In this document: positions 8,407 to 18,500 of the stretch, piece after piece
Layout of the letters: every line of letters starts with the position of its first letter
How positions within the stretch are numbered: the first letter of the stretch is position 1
From: Sphingobacterium detergens
Lineage (GTDB): Bacteria; Bacteroidota; Bacteroidia; Sphingobacteriales; Sphingobacteriaceae
NCBI RefSeq assembly: GCF_003610355.1
Contig: NZ_RAPY01000001.1
Location: forward strand, 62,001-126,000
Reading direction: 5' to 3'
Length of the DNA: 64,000 nt
Position numbers and translations under genes: made by a program
The notes under the pieces: generated by a model
What the model saw: the letters and a program-made list of their open reading frames with translations, nothing else
What the model was told of the DNA's origin: nothing
Databases searched by the model: none

Positions 8407-9540
8407 ATGACAGTAAATCCTGATGTGATAATTATAGGTGGGGGTCTTGCCGGGCTCACGAGTGCACTTCATCTGTCTAAACAAGGATTAAAAGTAACAT
8501 TAATCGAAAAGCACAATTATCCTCATCATAAAGTGTGTGGAGAATATCTTTCCAATGAAATTGTACCCTATTTGTGCTGGCTTAACGCCAATATAAATGA
8601 ATTGCATCCAACCTATATTCAACATCTTAAATTCACGACGCAAAATGGAAAATCGGCTCAGGTCAAATTGCCCTTGGGCGGTATTGGCGTAAGCCGGTAT
8701 TGTTTGGACGATTTCTTATACCAAAAAGCAAAAGCAAATGGATGTGCGATTGTGATAGCCAGCGTTTCTGGAATATCTTTTAGTGACGATATATTTGAGG
8801 TTTCGGTTCAAGATCAGATTTTGAGAGCAAAGATTGTGCTTGGTGCTTTTGGAAAACGTGCCAATATTGATCAGATTTTAGCTCGTGATTTCATGAAAAA
8901 GACATCGAAATGGATGGCGGTTAAAGCACATTATTCAGGTGATTTTCCGGACGGCCTAATTGCGTTGCATAATTTTCCGGGAGGATACTGCGGCATTTCA
9001 AAAATCGAGCATAATGCGATAAATTTATGTTATCTAACAGATGTAGAGATGTTTAAAAAATATAAAAATGTCGTCGATCATCAGAAGCATGTCTTGTTTA
9101 CGAATAGTCATCTAAAAAGTTTTTTTGAACGCAATACGGTACTTTTTGATAAACCGCTAACCATTAGCCAGATTTCATTTGAAAAAAAAACAGTGATAGA
9201 AGATCATATCCTAATGGTCGGCGATGCGGCGAGCCTGATCCACCCCTTTTGCGGTAATGGGATGGCGATGGCGATACACAGTGCAAAAATAGCTTCCGAA
9301 CTTATTGTGGACTATTATGCTGGCAAAATAACCTCACGTGAAGGACTGGAAAAACGTTACATCAACCAATGGCGAAAAAACTTTGCGAGACGCCTATTTT
9401 TCGGAAGGATTTTAGCAACAGTGCTAGGATACGAAGTTGGTATTAGGGTCTTAATGAGGGTTGCCATACTTTTTCCTGCAGTGTTGACATGGATAATCAA
9501 ACAAACTCACGGAAATATGAAGCAAATAAAATGGGGATAA
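8407..9540 (+). CDS. FAD-dependent oxidoreductase (geranylgeranyl-reductase/PHBH-like) of the T3PKS operon
   Basis: A 377-residue flavoprotein. The N-terminal dinucleotide motif GGGLAG (Gly11-x-Gly13-x-x-Gly16) with Glu34 binds FAD, and the second FAD motif, GDAASLIHPFCGNG, starts at about residue 272. This is the group A flavin monooxygenase / geranylgeranyl reductase superfamily. A hydrophobic C-terminal stretch (about 335-368) suggests membrane association. It opens the operon and overlaps the methyltransferase by 10 bases. By analogy with the Streptomyces srs operon, where a flavoprotein hydroxylates an alkylresorcinol, it may hydroxylate or reduce the polyketide product; that is inference. 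Confidence 0.85.
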   Translation: MTVNPDVIIIGGGLAGLTSALHLSKQGLKVTLIEKHNYPHHKVCGEYLSNEIVPYLCWLNANINELHPTYIQHLKFTTQNGKSAQVKLPLGGIGVSRYCLDDFLYQKAKANGCAIVIASVSGISFSDDIFEVSVQDQILRAKIVLGAFGKRANIDQILARDFMKKTSKWMAVKAHYSGDFPDGLIALHNFPGGYCGISKIEHNAINLCYLTDVEMFKKYKNVVDHQKHVLFTNSHLKSFFERNTVLFDKPLTISQISFEKKTVIEDHILMVGDAASLIHPFCGNGMAMAIHSAKIASELIVDYYAGKITSREGLEKRYINQWRKNFARRLFFGRILATVLGYEVGIRVLMRVAILFPAVLTWIIKQTHGNMKQIKWG

Positions 9541-10244
9541 ATACAAAGTTTAGAACTAAGAAAAACGAAATTATGGACGATTTTTCACTCGAAGGTGATG
9601 AACTCCGCATTACTTTGGACGAAATATCGAAAATAAATCATTTTTTGGGGGGCAACAAGATTACTTTAGATGGCGTCCGGACATTGTTGTTAAAAGCCGA
9701 TACAACCAAAACACTAACCATTGTCGATATCGGCTGCGGTAATGGCGAGATGTTACGTATGTTGAGCGACTATGGTTATAGTAATAATATAGATCTTAAA
9801 ATAGTGGGAATAGATGCCAATCCATTCACTGTTAACTATGCTCAAGTTTTATCAAAAGATTATCCCAATATTTCATACCTGTGCGGCGATGTATTCGATA
9901 AGAATTTTGAAATGGCAAAGTTTGACATTGCACTATGTACTCTTACATTACATCATTTTGATACTGATCAGATTATAGAACTAATAAATATCCTTGTCAA
10001 AATTTCAAACCTAGGGATAGTAATCAACGATTTGCAGCGAAGCAAAATTGCCTATCGACTTTTTCAAACCATTTGTGTTGTTTTTAAGTTAAACAATATG
10101 ACCAAGAAGGATGGACTTATTTCAATATTACGTGGCTTTAAGAAAAATGAGCTTGAGGAGTTCTGCAAACAATTACATTTAAAAAACTATATGGTCCAGT
10201 GGAAATGGGCATTTCGTTACCAATGGATAATTTCCAATATATGA
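9531..10244 (+). CDS. SAM-dependent methyltransferase of the T3PKS operon
   Basis: A class I methyltransferase of 237 residues from the ATG at 9531; starts at 9489 or 9573 are also possible. I chose 9531 because it gives a short overlap with the stop of the preceding gene. The SAM-binding motif I reads VDIGCGNGEML (about residues 65-75), followed by IVGIDANPFTV and LCTLTLHHF. It ends at 10242-10244 within an ATGA overlap with the polyketide synthase, indicating translational coupling. A likely job is O- or C-methylation of the phenolic or pyrone product. Confidence 0.82.
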   Translation: MGINTKFRTKKNEIMDDFSLEGDELRITLDEISKINHFLGGNKITLDGVRTLLLKADTTKTLTIVDIGCGNGEMLRMLSDYGYSNNIDLKIVGIDANPFTVNYAQVLSKDYPNISYLCGDVFDKNFEMAKFDIALCTLTLHHFDTDQIIELINILVKISNLGIVINDLQRSKIAYRLFQTICVVFKLNNMTKKDGLISILRGFKKNELEEFCKQLHLKNYMVQWKWAFRYQWIISNI

Positions 10245-11293
10245 ATGTTAAAATAATAAGTGTTGCCAAGCAACTGCCCAAATACTCCAGCACAACTGCT
10301 GAAATACTTCCGCTATTGGATATATGGCTTAAGGGCCAGGAGCACCGGTTTATAAAAAAAGTAAAGAAACTTTTTGAGGGCTCGGCTGTCGACAGAAGGT
10401 ATGCTATTATGGATCCGAATGAGGTTTTTACTGCAACATCATTCGAGGAGAAAAATAATATTTACATGCGGGAAGCCATAGTATTAGGTGAGGAAGCACT
10501 TCGTAAGGCTCTCGAAAAGGTAGGATGGACACCCCAATCTCTGGATTATATCATCACCGTCAGCTGTACAGGGATTATGATACCTTCATTGGACGCATAT
10601 CTTATCAATAAGATGAAACTCCGGCAGGATATTGTCAGGCTGCCAGTTACTGAAATGGGTTGTGTTGCTGGAGTTTCCGGTATTATTTACGCCAAAAATT
10701 TCTTGCAGGCCAATCCTGGAAAACGTGCTGCTGTAATTGCCGTCGAAGCACCAACAGCAACCTTTCAGCTGTCAGACTTTTCAATGTCTAATATAGTTAG
10801 CGCTGCGATATTTGGAGATGGCGCCGCCTGTTGTTTACTTTCTTCTCATGAAGCAGATCGAGGACCTGTGATACTTGACCAACAGATGTACCATTTTTAT
10901 GATACTGAAGACATTATGGGTTTCAAGCTAACAAATGGCGGTATGCAGATGATATTGGATGTTGAGGTTCCCAATGTGATCGCATCGCATTTTGATGCAG
11001 TCATACATCCATTTTTACAGGAGAATAGTTTAGAAATTGAAGACATAAAGTATATGATTTTTCATCCCGGAGGTAAAAAGATTGTCGCAACAATGGAGCA
11101 GATTTTTGCCGAGTTTGGCAAAGATATTACAGATACCAAGGCCGTTCTGGCCCAGTATGGCAATATGTCAAGTGCTACAGTTCTTTATGTTCTCGAGCGT
11201 ATCATGGCACACGAGCCTCAGGCCGGAGAACTAGGGTTAATGTTGAGTTTTGGCCCCGGTTTCTCAGCACAGCGAGTTTTATTACAATGGTAA
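10241..11293 (+). CDS. Type III polyketide synthase (chalcone/stilbene synthase family)
   Basis: 350 residues from the ATG at 10241, which overlaps the methyltransferase stop as ATGA; this is preferred to an upstream in-frame ATG at 10199. The catalytic triad is complete: Cys141 in EMGCVAG, His275 in FHPGGKK and Asn308 in YGNMSS. The FGDGAA segment and the C-terminal SFGPGFSAQ loop are also typical. Type III enzymes extend an acyl starter with malonyl-CoA and cyclise the chain to resorcinols, phloroglucinols or alkylpyrones. The dehydratase, ketosynthase and ACP downstream suggest an ACP-bound fatty acyl starter made in the same pathway. Confidence 0.93.
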   Translation: MNVKIISVAKQLPKYSSTTAEILPLLDIWLKGQEHRFIKKVKKLFEGSAVDRRYAIMDPNEVFTATSFEEKNNIYMREAIVLGEEALRKALEKVGWTPQSLDYIITVSCTGIMIPSLDAYLINKMKLRQDIVRLPVTEMGCVAGVSGIIYAKNFLQANPGKRAAVIAVEAPTATFQLSDFSMSNIVSAAIFGDGAACCLLSSHEADRGPVILDQQMYHFYDTEDIMGFKLTNGGMQMILDVEVPNVIASHFDAVIHPFLQENSLEIEDIKYMIFHPGGKKIVATMEQIFAEFGKDITDTKAVLAQYGNMSSATVLYVLERIMAHEPQAGELGLMLSFGPGFSAQRVLLQW

Positions 11294-11748
11294 CCTTAAA
11301 AAATAAGTCGATGGATTTGAATGATATTATTGCGCAATTGCCTTATGGGGAGCCATTTTTATTTGTGGATGAATTGGTGCATGTAGATGAAGAAGGTATT
11401 ATAGGAAACTATACTTTCAATGAAAATCTGGATTTTTACAAAGGGCATTTTTGCGGTAATCCAATTACTCCCGGCGTTATTTTGACCGAAGTAATGGCTC
11501 AGATAGGGCTGGCCTGCTTTGGAATTTATTTGCTCGGTAGTGATTTAAACAATGGTATTGCGATGGCATTGACCTCAAGTGAAATACAATTCTTAAAACC
11601 GGTGTATCCTAAGGAAAAGGTTACCGTTTTTTCGGATAAGATATATTTTAGGTTCGGGAAGCTCAAGTGCGCTGTCACATTGAAAAACGAAGCTGGATAT
11701 GAGGTTTGTAAAGGAACCCTGTCAGGTATGATGAAGAGAGAGCTATGA
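11287..11748 (+). CDS. FabZ-like hotdog 3-hydroxyacyl-ACP dehydratase
   Basis: A 153-residue hotdog-fold protein. The FabZ signature is present: GHFxGNPxxPGVxxxE, with catalytic His54 and Glu68. The beginning (LPYGEPFLFVDEL) matches FabZ as well. The ATG at 11287 overlaps the polyketide synthase stop by 7 bases; a second Met at residue 9 is an alternative. It probably dehydrates 3-hydroxyacyl-ACP during assembly of the acyl starter. No ketoreductase or enoyl reductase is present in the operon, so those steps must be borrowed from primary fatty acid synthesis. Confidence 0.85.
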   Translation: MVTLKNKSMDLNDIIAQLPYGEPFLFVDELVHVDEEGIIGNYTFNENLDFYKGHFCGNPITPGVILTEVMAQIGLACFGIYLLGSDLNNGIAMALTSSEIQFLKPVYPKEKVTVFSDKIYFRFGKLKCAVTLKNEAGYEVCKGTLSGMMKREL

Positions 11749-13016
11749 CTAGAGTTGTAATAACTGGACTAGGGGTGGTTGCCCCAAACGGAGTAGGAGT
11801 ACCCGCCTTTTCAACGGCCATAAAAAATGGACTTTCGGGGATAATGCATGATCCTCTACTGGAAAGGTTACAATTCTCTTGCCAGATAGCAGGAACGCCA
11901 GCGATATCTGAAGATCTCAAAAGACAGTATTTTACCGACTTGGAACTGAGAGGATTTAATAGCACCGGAATATTGTACGGCGTCATTGCTGGTATGCAAG
12001 CATGGGCAGATGCAGAGCTACCAATAGATGCTTCTTCTGAACCGGATTGGGATAGTGGAACTGTTTTTGGGTCAGGTACCTCCGGCATAGATAAATTTCG
12101 TGAGAGCATTTATAAAGTAGACGATCTGCAAACACGGAGGCTAGGAAGTACAGTAGTGGCACAGACGATGAACAGTGGAGTCAGTGCATACCTAGGGGGA
12201 AAACTCGGGCTTGGAAATCAAGTGACAACCAATTCATCAGCCTGTGCTACGGGTACGGAAGCCATTCTGATGGCTTATGACCGCATTCGTTCGGGAAGAG
12301 CAAAACGGATGGTAGCAGGGAGTACAGGAGATAGTGGCCCTTACATCTGGGCAGGCTTCGATGCCCTGCGGGTCTGTAGCTCTCAATATAATGAACATCC
12401 ACAACAAGGGGCCCGGCCAATGAGTGCAACGGCCGGAGGGTTTGTCCCCGGTAGTGGAGCAGGTGCTTTACTATTAGAAGATTTGGAAAGCGCCTTGTCG
12501 CGTGGTGTAAAGATATATGCAGAATTGCTTGGGGGCCAGGTCAATTCAGGAGGTCAGCGTGGAATGGGGAGCATGACAGCTCCTAATAGCGATGCTGTGC
12601 AACGATGCATCATCGATGCACTTAAAAATGCTGGCATTTCTGCTATGGATATTGATGCCATCAATGGGCATCTTACTGCAACAGCCAAGGACGCGCTCGA
12701 GATAGAAAATTGGACTAAGGCGCTTGAACGTAACGGGAAAAACTTCCCTTACATCAATTCGCTCAAAGGCTTGATTGGACATTGCCTCAGCGCGGCAGGT
12801 AGTATTGAAAGTGTCGCTACAGTATTGCAACTGTACGAAGGGTTCTTGTTCGGTAATAGCAACTGTAATGACCTACATCCCGACATTGCTGCTCTTATAG
12901 ATCCGCTGAAAGTACCGCTGAAAACAACCTACTTGAGACCCAATATTGTAGCCAAAGCCAGTTTTGGCTTTGGCGATGTAAATGCCTGTCTAATATTTAA
13001 AAAATTTAATAACTAA
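11745..13016 (+). CDS. Beta-ketoacyl-ACP synthase (FabF/KAS II type)
   Basis: A 423-residue thiolase-fold condensing enzyme with the full Cys-His-His triad: Cys167 in SSACATG, His309 in NGHLTAT and His346 in IGHCLSAAG. It starts inside an ATGA overlap with the dehydratase. Only one condensing subunit is present, so this is not a ketosynthase/chain-length-factor pair as in type II aromatic PKS; a FabF-like elongation role fits better. The acyl carrier protein follows after 4 bases. Confidence 0.9.
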   Translation: MTRVVITGLGVVAPNGVGVPAFSTAIKNGLSGIMHDPLLERLQFSCQIAGTPAISEDLKRQYFTDLELRGFNSTGILYGVIAGMQAWADAELPIDASSEPDWDSGTVFGSGTSGIDKFRESIYKVDDLQTRRLGSTVVAQTMNSGVSAYLGGKLGLGNQVTTNSSACATGTEAILMAYDRIRSGRAKRMVAGSTGDSGPYIWAGFDALRVCSSQYNEHPQQGARPMSATAGGFVPGSGAGALLLEDLESALSRGVKIYAELLGGQVNSGGQRGMGSMTAPNSDAVQRCIIDALKNAGISAMDIDAINGHLTATAKDALEIENWTKALERNGKNFPYINSLKGLIGHCLSAAGSIESVATVLQLYEGFLFGNSNCNDLHPDIAALIDPLKVPLKTTYLRPNIVAKASFGFGDVNACLIFKKFNN

Positions 13017-13020
13017 GTCT

Positions 13021-13275
13021 ATGAACAGAGAAGAACTAATTGACGCATTAAGGCCTATCATAGCACCATATACTGCAAATGATGACGCTTTTGGGAGCCT
13101 TAGCGAGGATACTGATTTCATTCACGACCTCCAAATCAATTCTGCCAATCTGGTTGATATAGTATTGGATATTGAAGAGAAATTCGATATTGTTATTGAC
13201 AATCCCGATATGGAACGTATGCTCAATGTAAAGGCAGCTATTGATATTATAGAAAGCAAACTTCAAATGAAATGA
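13021..13275 (+). CDS. Acyl carrier protein of the T3PKS operon
   Basis: 84 residues, acidic and helical as ACPs are. The phosphopantetheine site is read as Ser41 in QINSANLVDIV, so the usual Asp-Ser-Leu is Asn-Ser-Ala here. The helix after it (IVLDIEEKFDIVI) is standard. The last codons overlap the transferase gene as ATGA. The unusual site and the dedicated transferase next door suggest a private carrier for this pathway rather than the housekeeping AcpP. Confidence 0.88.
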   Translation: MNREELIDALRPIIAPYTANDDAFGSLSEDTDFIHDLQINSANLVDIVLDIEEKFDIVIDNPDMERMLNVKAAIDIIESKLQMK

Positions 13276-13778
13276 TTGGTAATGACGTCATCGATCTGGT
13301 GCAATCCCGCAAAGACAGTAATTGGCGACGTAGGGGATTTATTCCGAAATTATTTGGTGCTGATGAGCAATTGTTAATAGCAAGTAGTCCAGATCCCGAG
13401 ACTACGCTATGGCTCTTATGGAGCATGAAAGAGGCAGCTTATAAGATATGGAATAGAGAAACCAAGATCCGGAAATATATGCCTAAAAAACTGGTTTGTA
13501 CAATATTCCAGCAGTCGATCAGTAATGCTTATGGCCGGGTTTTTTGTGAAGGGAATATCTACTATACAGAAACAATTCTTGCGCCTGATTTTATACATTC
13601 CATAGCTGTTAGCGTTTTTAGTCTTCTAGACTACGTTATTGAAATCGAAAAAAATGAAATTGTCAAAGACCATTTTGGCATTCCATATATTGCTGTAGAG
13701 GGGGGGACAGAACTATTTGCAACTTCAGTAAGCAATCATGGTCGTTTTGAAAAAGTTGTTGCTATTTTGCGCATATAA
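13272..13778 (+). CDS. 4'-phosphopantetheinyl transferase
   Basis: 168 residues, close to the compact AcpS length and shorter than two-domain Sfp proteins. It opens with MIGNDVIDL (Mg-binding Asp5) and has the conserved W50-S-M-K53-E54-A-A-Y-K58 motif. It transfers phosphopantetheine from CoA to the ACP serine, most likely to the ACP encoded just upstream. It is the last gene of the operon. Confidence 0.88.
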   Translation: MIGNDVIDLVQSRKDSNWRRRGFIPKLFGADEQLLIASSPDPETTLWLLWSMKEAAYKIWNRETKIRKYMPKKLVCTIFQQSISNAYGRVFCEGNIYYTETILAPDFIHSIAVSVFSLLDYVIEIEKNEIVKDHFGIPYIAVEGGTELFATSVSNHGRFEKVVAILRI

Positions 13779-13873
13779 GGGGGGCTACTTCTTGGCATTG
13801 CTCGAAAGGTCTCTCTTTTCGCTTAGGTAGGCTATTCCTATTAAAAGTTGTATTGAACAAAAGAAAAATAAAA

Positions 13874-13911
13874 TGCAAAAGCGACATTCCATAAGGAATG
13901 CCGCTTTTGCA
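13874..13911 (-). terminator. Intrinsic terminator between T3PKS and SusCD operons
   Basis: Inverted repeat with 17-bp arms and one mismatch (TGCAAAAGCG-CATTCC / GGAATG-CGCTTTTGCA) around ATAA. On the minus strand a T-rich tract follows, so it ends the SusD transcript; it may also stop the convergent polyketide operon. Confidence 0.8.
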
Positions 13912-13942
13912 ATATCGGATAAAAGAATACAGTTGTATTGGA

Positions 13943-15538
13943 TTAGTAACCCGGATTTTGCACCAAGTTAGGTTCTACCTGAAAACTACTTTCGTGAAAT
14001 GGCCATAGGTATTGGTGATTTAAGAACTTTCGATCCTCAATTTTAAGTACCTCAGACTGTCCAGCACCATTCAAACGCATGTGACCGAGAGCTGCTTGAT
14101 TAAGTACCGTTTCTGCCGTTTTCCATCGCAAGATATCACTATAGCGTAATCCTTCGCCAGCAAATTCGATTCTTCTTTCGTTGCGGATGAGCGCTATCCA
14201 TTCCTGCTGTGATTTTGCAACTAAATTGACATCCGCAATGCTCATATCAAGTCCGGCTCTTTTGCGAATTTGGTTGATACAACTTTTAGCCAGTTCATCT
14301 ATTTCATTCAACATAATCTTGGCTTCGGCATAGGTTAAAAGGACTTCGGCGTAGCGGGCTAAAGAAAAATGCATATTTCCACCAGTACGGAACGCATCGG
14401 CTTGGTCCACAAATTTCTTAAACCAGTATCCCGATCTACTACTGCGTAGGTTTTGGTAGTAAAAAGCGCTTTTGGAATCATAGATGTCTATTTTTTCATT
14501 ATTGAAGAGATCGCCATGACCAAATACACTGGCTTCATACCGTGGATCGCGGTTTAATTTTGGATTAAGCTCATAGGCTTGCTTGCTGTGTAATGGACAG
14601 TTGTCAATTGGTCGCCCCTGTAAAGTCCAATAACTATCCACGAGTGCTTTTAGAGGAACGACATAAGATTGTCCATTTCCGGTTCGATATTGTGGAGCCA
14701 GATGTTGAAATGACGCCGTTGCTGAATTGTTATGACTCTCCATATCGAACTTGATGATAAACTCTTTGTTGGTTTTATCTGCTTGATAGTTAAATAGATT
14801 GGCGTATTGAGGGTGCAGTTGATATTTTCCACTATCCATTATTTCCTTAGCAAGCCTCGCCGCCAGTTCGTACCTTCCATTATAGAGCGCATAGCGCATA
14901 ACCAATGTTTTAAAGGAATACTTATTGAACATATATGCATTTGTAGTACCTTCATTTTCCGGAAGTCTATTGGCGACATCTTCACTCATTTCAAAGAGTT
15001 TGTCGAGGATTTCGGCTTTAGGGGTCACAGCTGGTGTTGCCTCTTCCAGTTTAACAGGAGTAAGCACAAAAGGGACATTACCCCAAAATTCTGTGATCCT
15101 GAAGTAATGCCAGATGCGCAAACCTTCAAGAATTGCTTTATACCTTTGCCGCGTAGATTCATTTTCGACATAGGGAACGTCAACATTTGCCAAATAGGTG
15201 TTAATGCGTCCTATATGCTGATTGTGTAAATTCCAGTAATAAACAGCTAAAGCAGAGTTGCTGGTCATATTGCCGTTGGCAATGATCATATGGTGGTCTG
15301 TCTCAATGCGGGCATAAGCATTGTCCGAACGACCTTCGGTCATATAAAAAAGGAGACGACGTTCACCTGGACCCATAAAAGCATCCAAATAACTGCTATA
15401 GACCACACGACGTAAATCCTCCTCTGTGTTAAAAAACTCATCAAAGGAAGTTGCTGTTGGATCTCGTTTATCAAGAAATTTTTCGCAGCTACTAAGTGTC
15501 GCCAATGCTATTATCAGGGTAATAATTTTCTTTTTCAT
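13943..15538 (-). CDS. SusD/RagB family nutrient-binding outer-membrane lipoprotein
   Basis: 531 residues with a lipoprotein signal (LATLSSC, Cys18) and typical SusD segments: LRRVVYSSYLD near the start, helical TPR-like middle, AEVLLTYAEAKIMLNE, RRIEFAGEGLRYSDILRWK and the C-terminal HQYLWPFHESSFQVEPNLVQNPGY. It should sit on the cell surface as the lid of the SusC channel encoded 11 bases upstream. No enzyme gene is attached, so the ligand is not evident. Confidence 0.93.
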   Translation of the reverse strand: MKKKIITLIIALATLSSCEKFLDKRDPTATSFDEFFNTEEDLRRVVYSSYLDAFMGPGERRLLFYMTEGRSDNAYARIETDHHMIIANGNMTSNSALAVYYWNLHNQHIGRINTYLANVDVPYVENESTRQRYKAILEGLRIWHYFRITEFWGNVPFVLTPVKLEEATPAVTPKAEILDKLFEMSEDVANRLPENEGTTNAYMFNKYSFKTLVMRYALYNGRYELAARLAKEIMDSGKYQLHPQYANLFNYQADKTNKEFIIKFDMESHNNSATASFQHLAPQYRTGNGQSYVVPLKALVDSYWTLQGRPIDNCPLHSKQAYELNPKLNRDPRYEASVFGHGDLFNNEKIDIYDSKSAFYYQNLRSSRSGYWFKKFVDQADAFRTGGNMHFSLARYAEVLLTYAEAKIMLNEIDELAKSCINQIRKRAGLDMSIADVNLVAKSQQEWIALIRNERRIEFAGEGLRYSDILRWKTAETVLNQAALGHMRLNGAGQSEVLKIEDRKFLNHQYLWPFHESSFQVEPNLVQNPGY

Positions 15539-15549
15539 TGTATATGATA

Positions 15550-18500
15550 TTAAAAAATGCTCGCACTTAATCCAAAACTGTATGTTGCCATCCGCGGGTA
15601 ATTTCCATTACCACTACCGATCCGCTCAGGGTCTAGTCCTTCCCACTTTGTCAAGGTGAATACATCCTGGGCGTTTACATAAATCCGCAGGTTTTTGACA
15701 CTTTTACCAATGGATGGAAAAGTGTATCCAAGTTGAAGTGATTTAACACGGAAATAGGCCGCATTGCTGAGCCATACATTACTCAAAAGTGTGTTCGGCG
15801 TAGAGCCTGTCCATAGACGTGGGAAACGACTATTTGGATTTTCCGGACTCCAATGGTCGGCAACATATTCAACACGTGGTGCCCCTAGATCATTGCTGTT
15901 TCCATCTACATAAACTGGATAGGCTTCCTGACCAGCTAGCCTACCAGTTCTCTTACCCACACCTTGACCTAACGCAGAAAAATCCCAGCGTTTATAATGC
16001 AGGTCAATATTGATAGCGTAATTGTAATAGGGAAGTGGATCCGCCAGATAAACACGGTCATTGTCGTTAATGAGACCATCCTGATTTTGATCGACATAAC
16101 GGATATCACCAGGTCTAGAATTGGGCATTTTTGCTGCTGTTTCATCAATTTCTTGTTGATTCTGAAAGTAGCCATTTGATTGAAAACCATAATAATTATT
16201 GATTGGGATCCCTTTATACCATATCTGATCATTATTGCCTTTGAAAATCAAGCGGTCATTTTCATTATAGCCAGCCTTGAGTATGCGATTGCGATTATTG
16301 AATAGCATTGCACCGACTTTATAGGAGAAATCATCTTTCTTGTCAGACCAGTTTATCGAAACTTCCCAGCCATTATTCTCTACCGCACCAATATTTACTG
16401 CTGAGACTAAGGTGTATGAGCCTGTTAGGGGCGGAACAGCAAATTGATCATAGATTAAATCATACGAATTTTTATGGTATACCTCGGCTGTTAAAGAAAG
16501 TCTATTTTTGAAGGCATTCATATCGAGACCAAGATTCCATTGTTTTTGTTTCTCCCATGAAAAATTAGAATTAGGAACACGCATTGTCCATCCCCAAGTA
16601 TTGACAGATTCCTGCCACAGATACGGGGCTACATTTTCATTACCAATTAAACCGTATGAGGCACGGATTTTAATATTGTTGATCGTCTCGGATTCGAGGA
16701 TAGGTTTGAAAAAGCTTTCATTATGCAGGTTCCATGCAAAGGCCCCTGATGGAAAGAATCCCCAGCGATGACCCGGTGCAAATTTACTGCTTCCATCCGA
16801 ACGACCTGTTAATTCAAATATATAACGGTTATCAAATGAATAGTTTAATTTACCAAAAAAAGAAGCCTTGCTAATTTCTCTAAAATCGGTGAAGGTATAG
16901 CTCATGATCTCAGAACCTGCGGTGAGATAGATTTTGTCTTTGTCCTGACGTAGTTCCTTATTGTAATTTACCAATGCTCGCGCAGTCAGTTGGCTCTCAC
17001 TTACTCCCTGTGAGGCATTCACATCGTTACCCCATATGCTGATTGGCGCCCCTTTTTCATCAAAGAATTTATAGGTTAATCGCTTTTGTTTGTCGGCAGA
17101 TTTATTGATCATGTATGATACATTTCCTTCGATATTTAGGTTACTGTTAATATTGTATTTAGGTCGGAGATTGATCGTACTACGGTCATGCATATAGTTT
17201 TTGGTACCACCATGTTTAATCGAAGCTATCGGATTAATGTTGTTATGCAGAATGAATGGTTCAGGCCTGTCTACATCATAGTAGATCTGTTGTGTTGGGT
17301 TTAGGCGCCAGGCTTGTTGATAGAGCCCGTGACCATCATCATTTGCCATCAGCCTATTGACTTGTAGACGATGCGCGTAAAAATCGGCCATCAAAACAAA
17401 CTTATCTGCAATATTGATATTTGTGTTGAATCTGGCCGAGAATTTTTGCGTCCCTTCAATATTGTTAAGGCCATTTTCCTTAATATGACCCAACATAAGG
17501 TTAAAAGTACCGACACCTCCACCACCAGAAATACTAGCGTTGTTGTTGATTGCGGTAGAGGTGCGTTCCATTATTTCATCCAGCCAGTTAACTCCTTTTA
17601 TTTTTCCACTCGCATATTGTTCAATTGTTTCATCAGAATAGATCGCTGGTTGCCCTTGTTGGATCAGTGTTTCATTTCGCAATTTCATAAAATCAACTGC
17701 GCCAACAAATTCTGGAAGATCTATCGGTTTGTTTATTGCATACCAGTTATTTGTAAAAACCTTGAATTGGCCAGTTTGTCCACGCTCCGTTTCGATGATG
17801 ATAACGCCATTGGCACCGCGGGAGCCATACATAGATGCTGAAGCCGCATCTTTAAGTACCGTAATACTTTTCACTTGGTTAGGATCGATATCGTGGATAC
17901 TCTGTTCCATTCCATCTACGATGACCAGAGGATCGGCATTTTGTAGTGTACTGATACCGCGAATAGAAATGGTGCCAGGTACACTGCCAGGAAGACTATT
18001 CCCTCGCATCATTGTAACACCAGCAATTGTTCCCGAAAAGGCATCCTGCATTTTATAGATTGGACGGTTTTTTACTTTTTCCATATCCATTTGAGATACG
18101 GAGGAGGCGAGGTGCTTTTTATCGACCTCTGAAAATCCAACGACCACCACCTCTTCAAGCCCAATTTCGTCGTTGTCCATGACGATATTGAGCTCAGTTT
18201 TGTTGTTGATGGGAAGTTCAAGTTGCTTAAAGCCCACTGCGCTGAAGATCAACGTACCTCTATTCCCATTTGGGAGAGAAAGTTGAAATTCGCCTCTAGC
18301 ATTTGTTGAGGTTCCAATGTTTGTCCCTTTGAGCAAAATGCTTACTGCATTTAATAGATTTCCTTTTGTGTCATGTATTTTCCCTTTAATAGTTCGTTGC
18401 TGATACAGCATTTCGCTACTTGATTGATCATCAGGTACATTTTCCTGTTTCCGTTTTATGACGACAGTACCACGATGTACCATGTAATAGAATGCGCTAT

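Noticed and set aside
17371..17841. 156-codon plus-strand frame
   Set aside because: It lies antisense within the SusC gene, whose frame is strongly supported.
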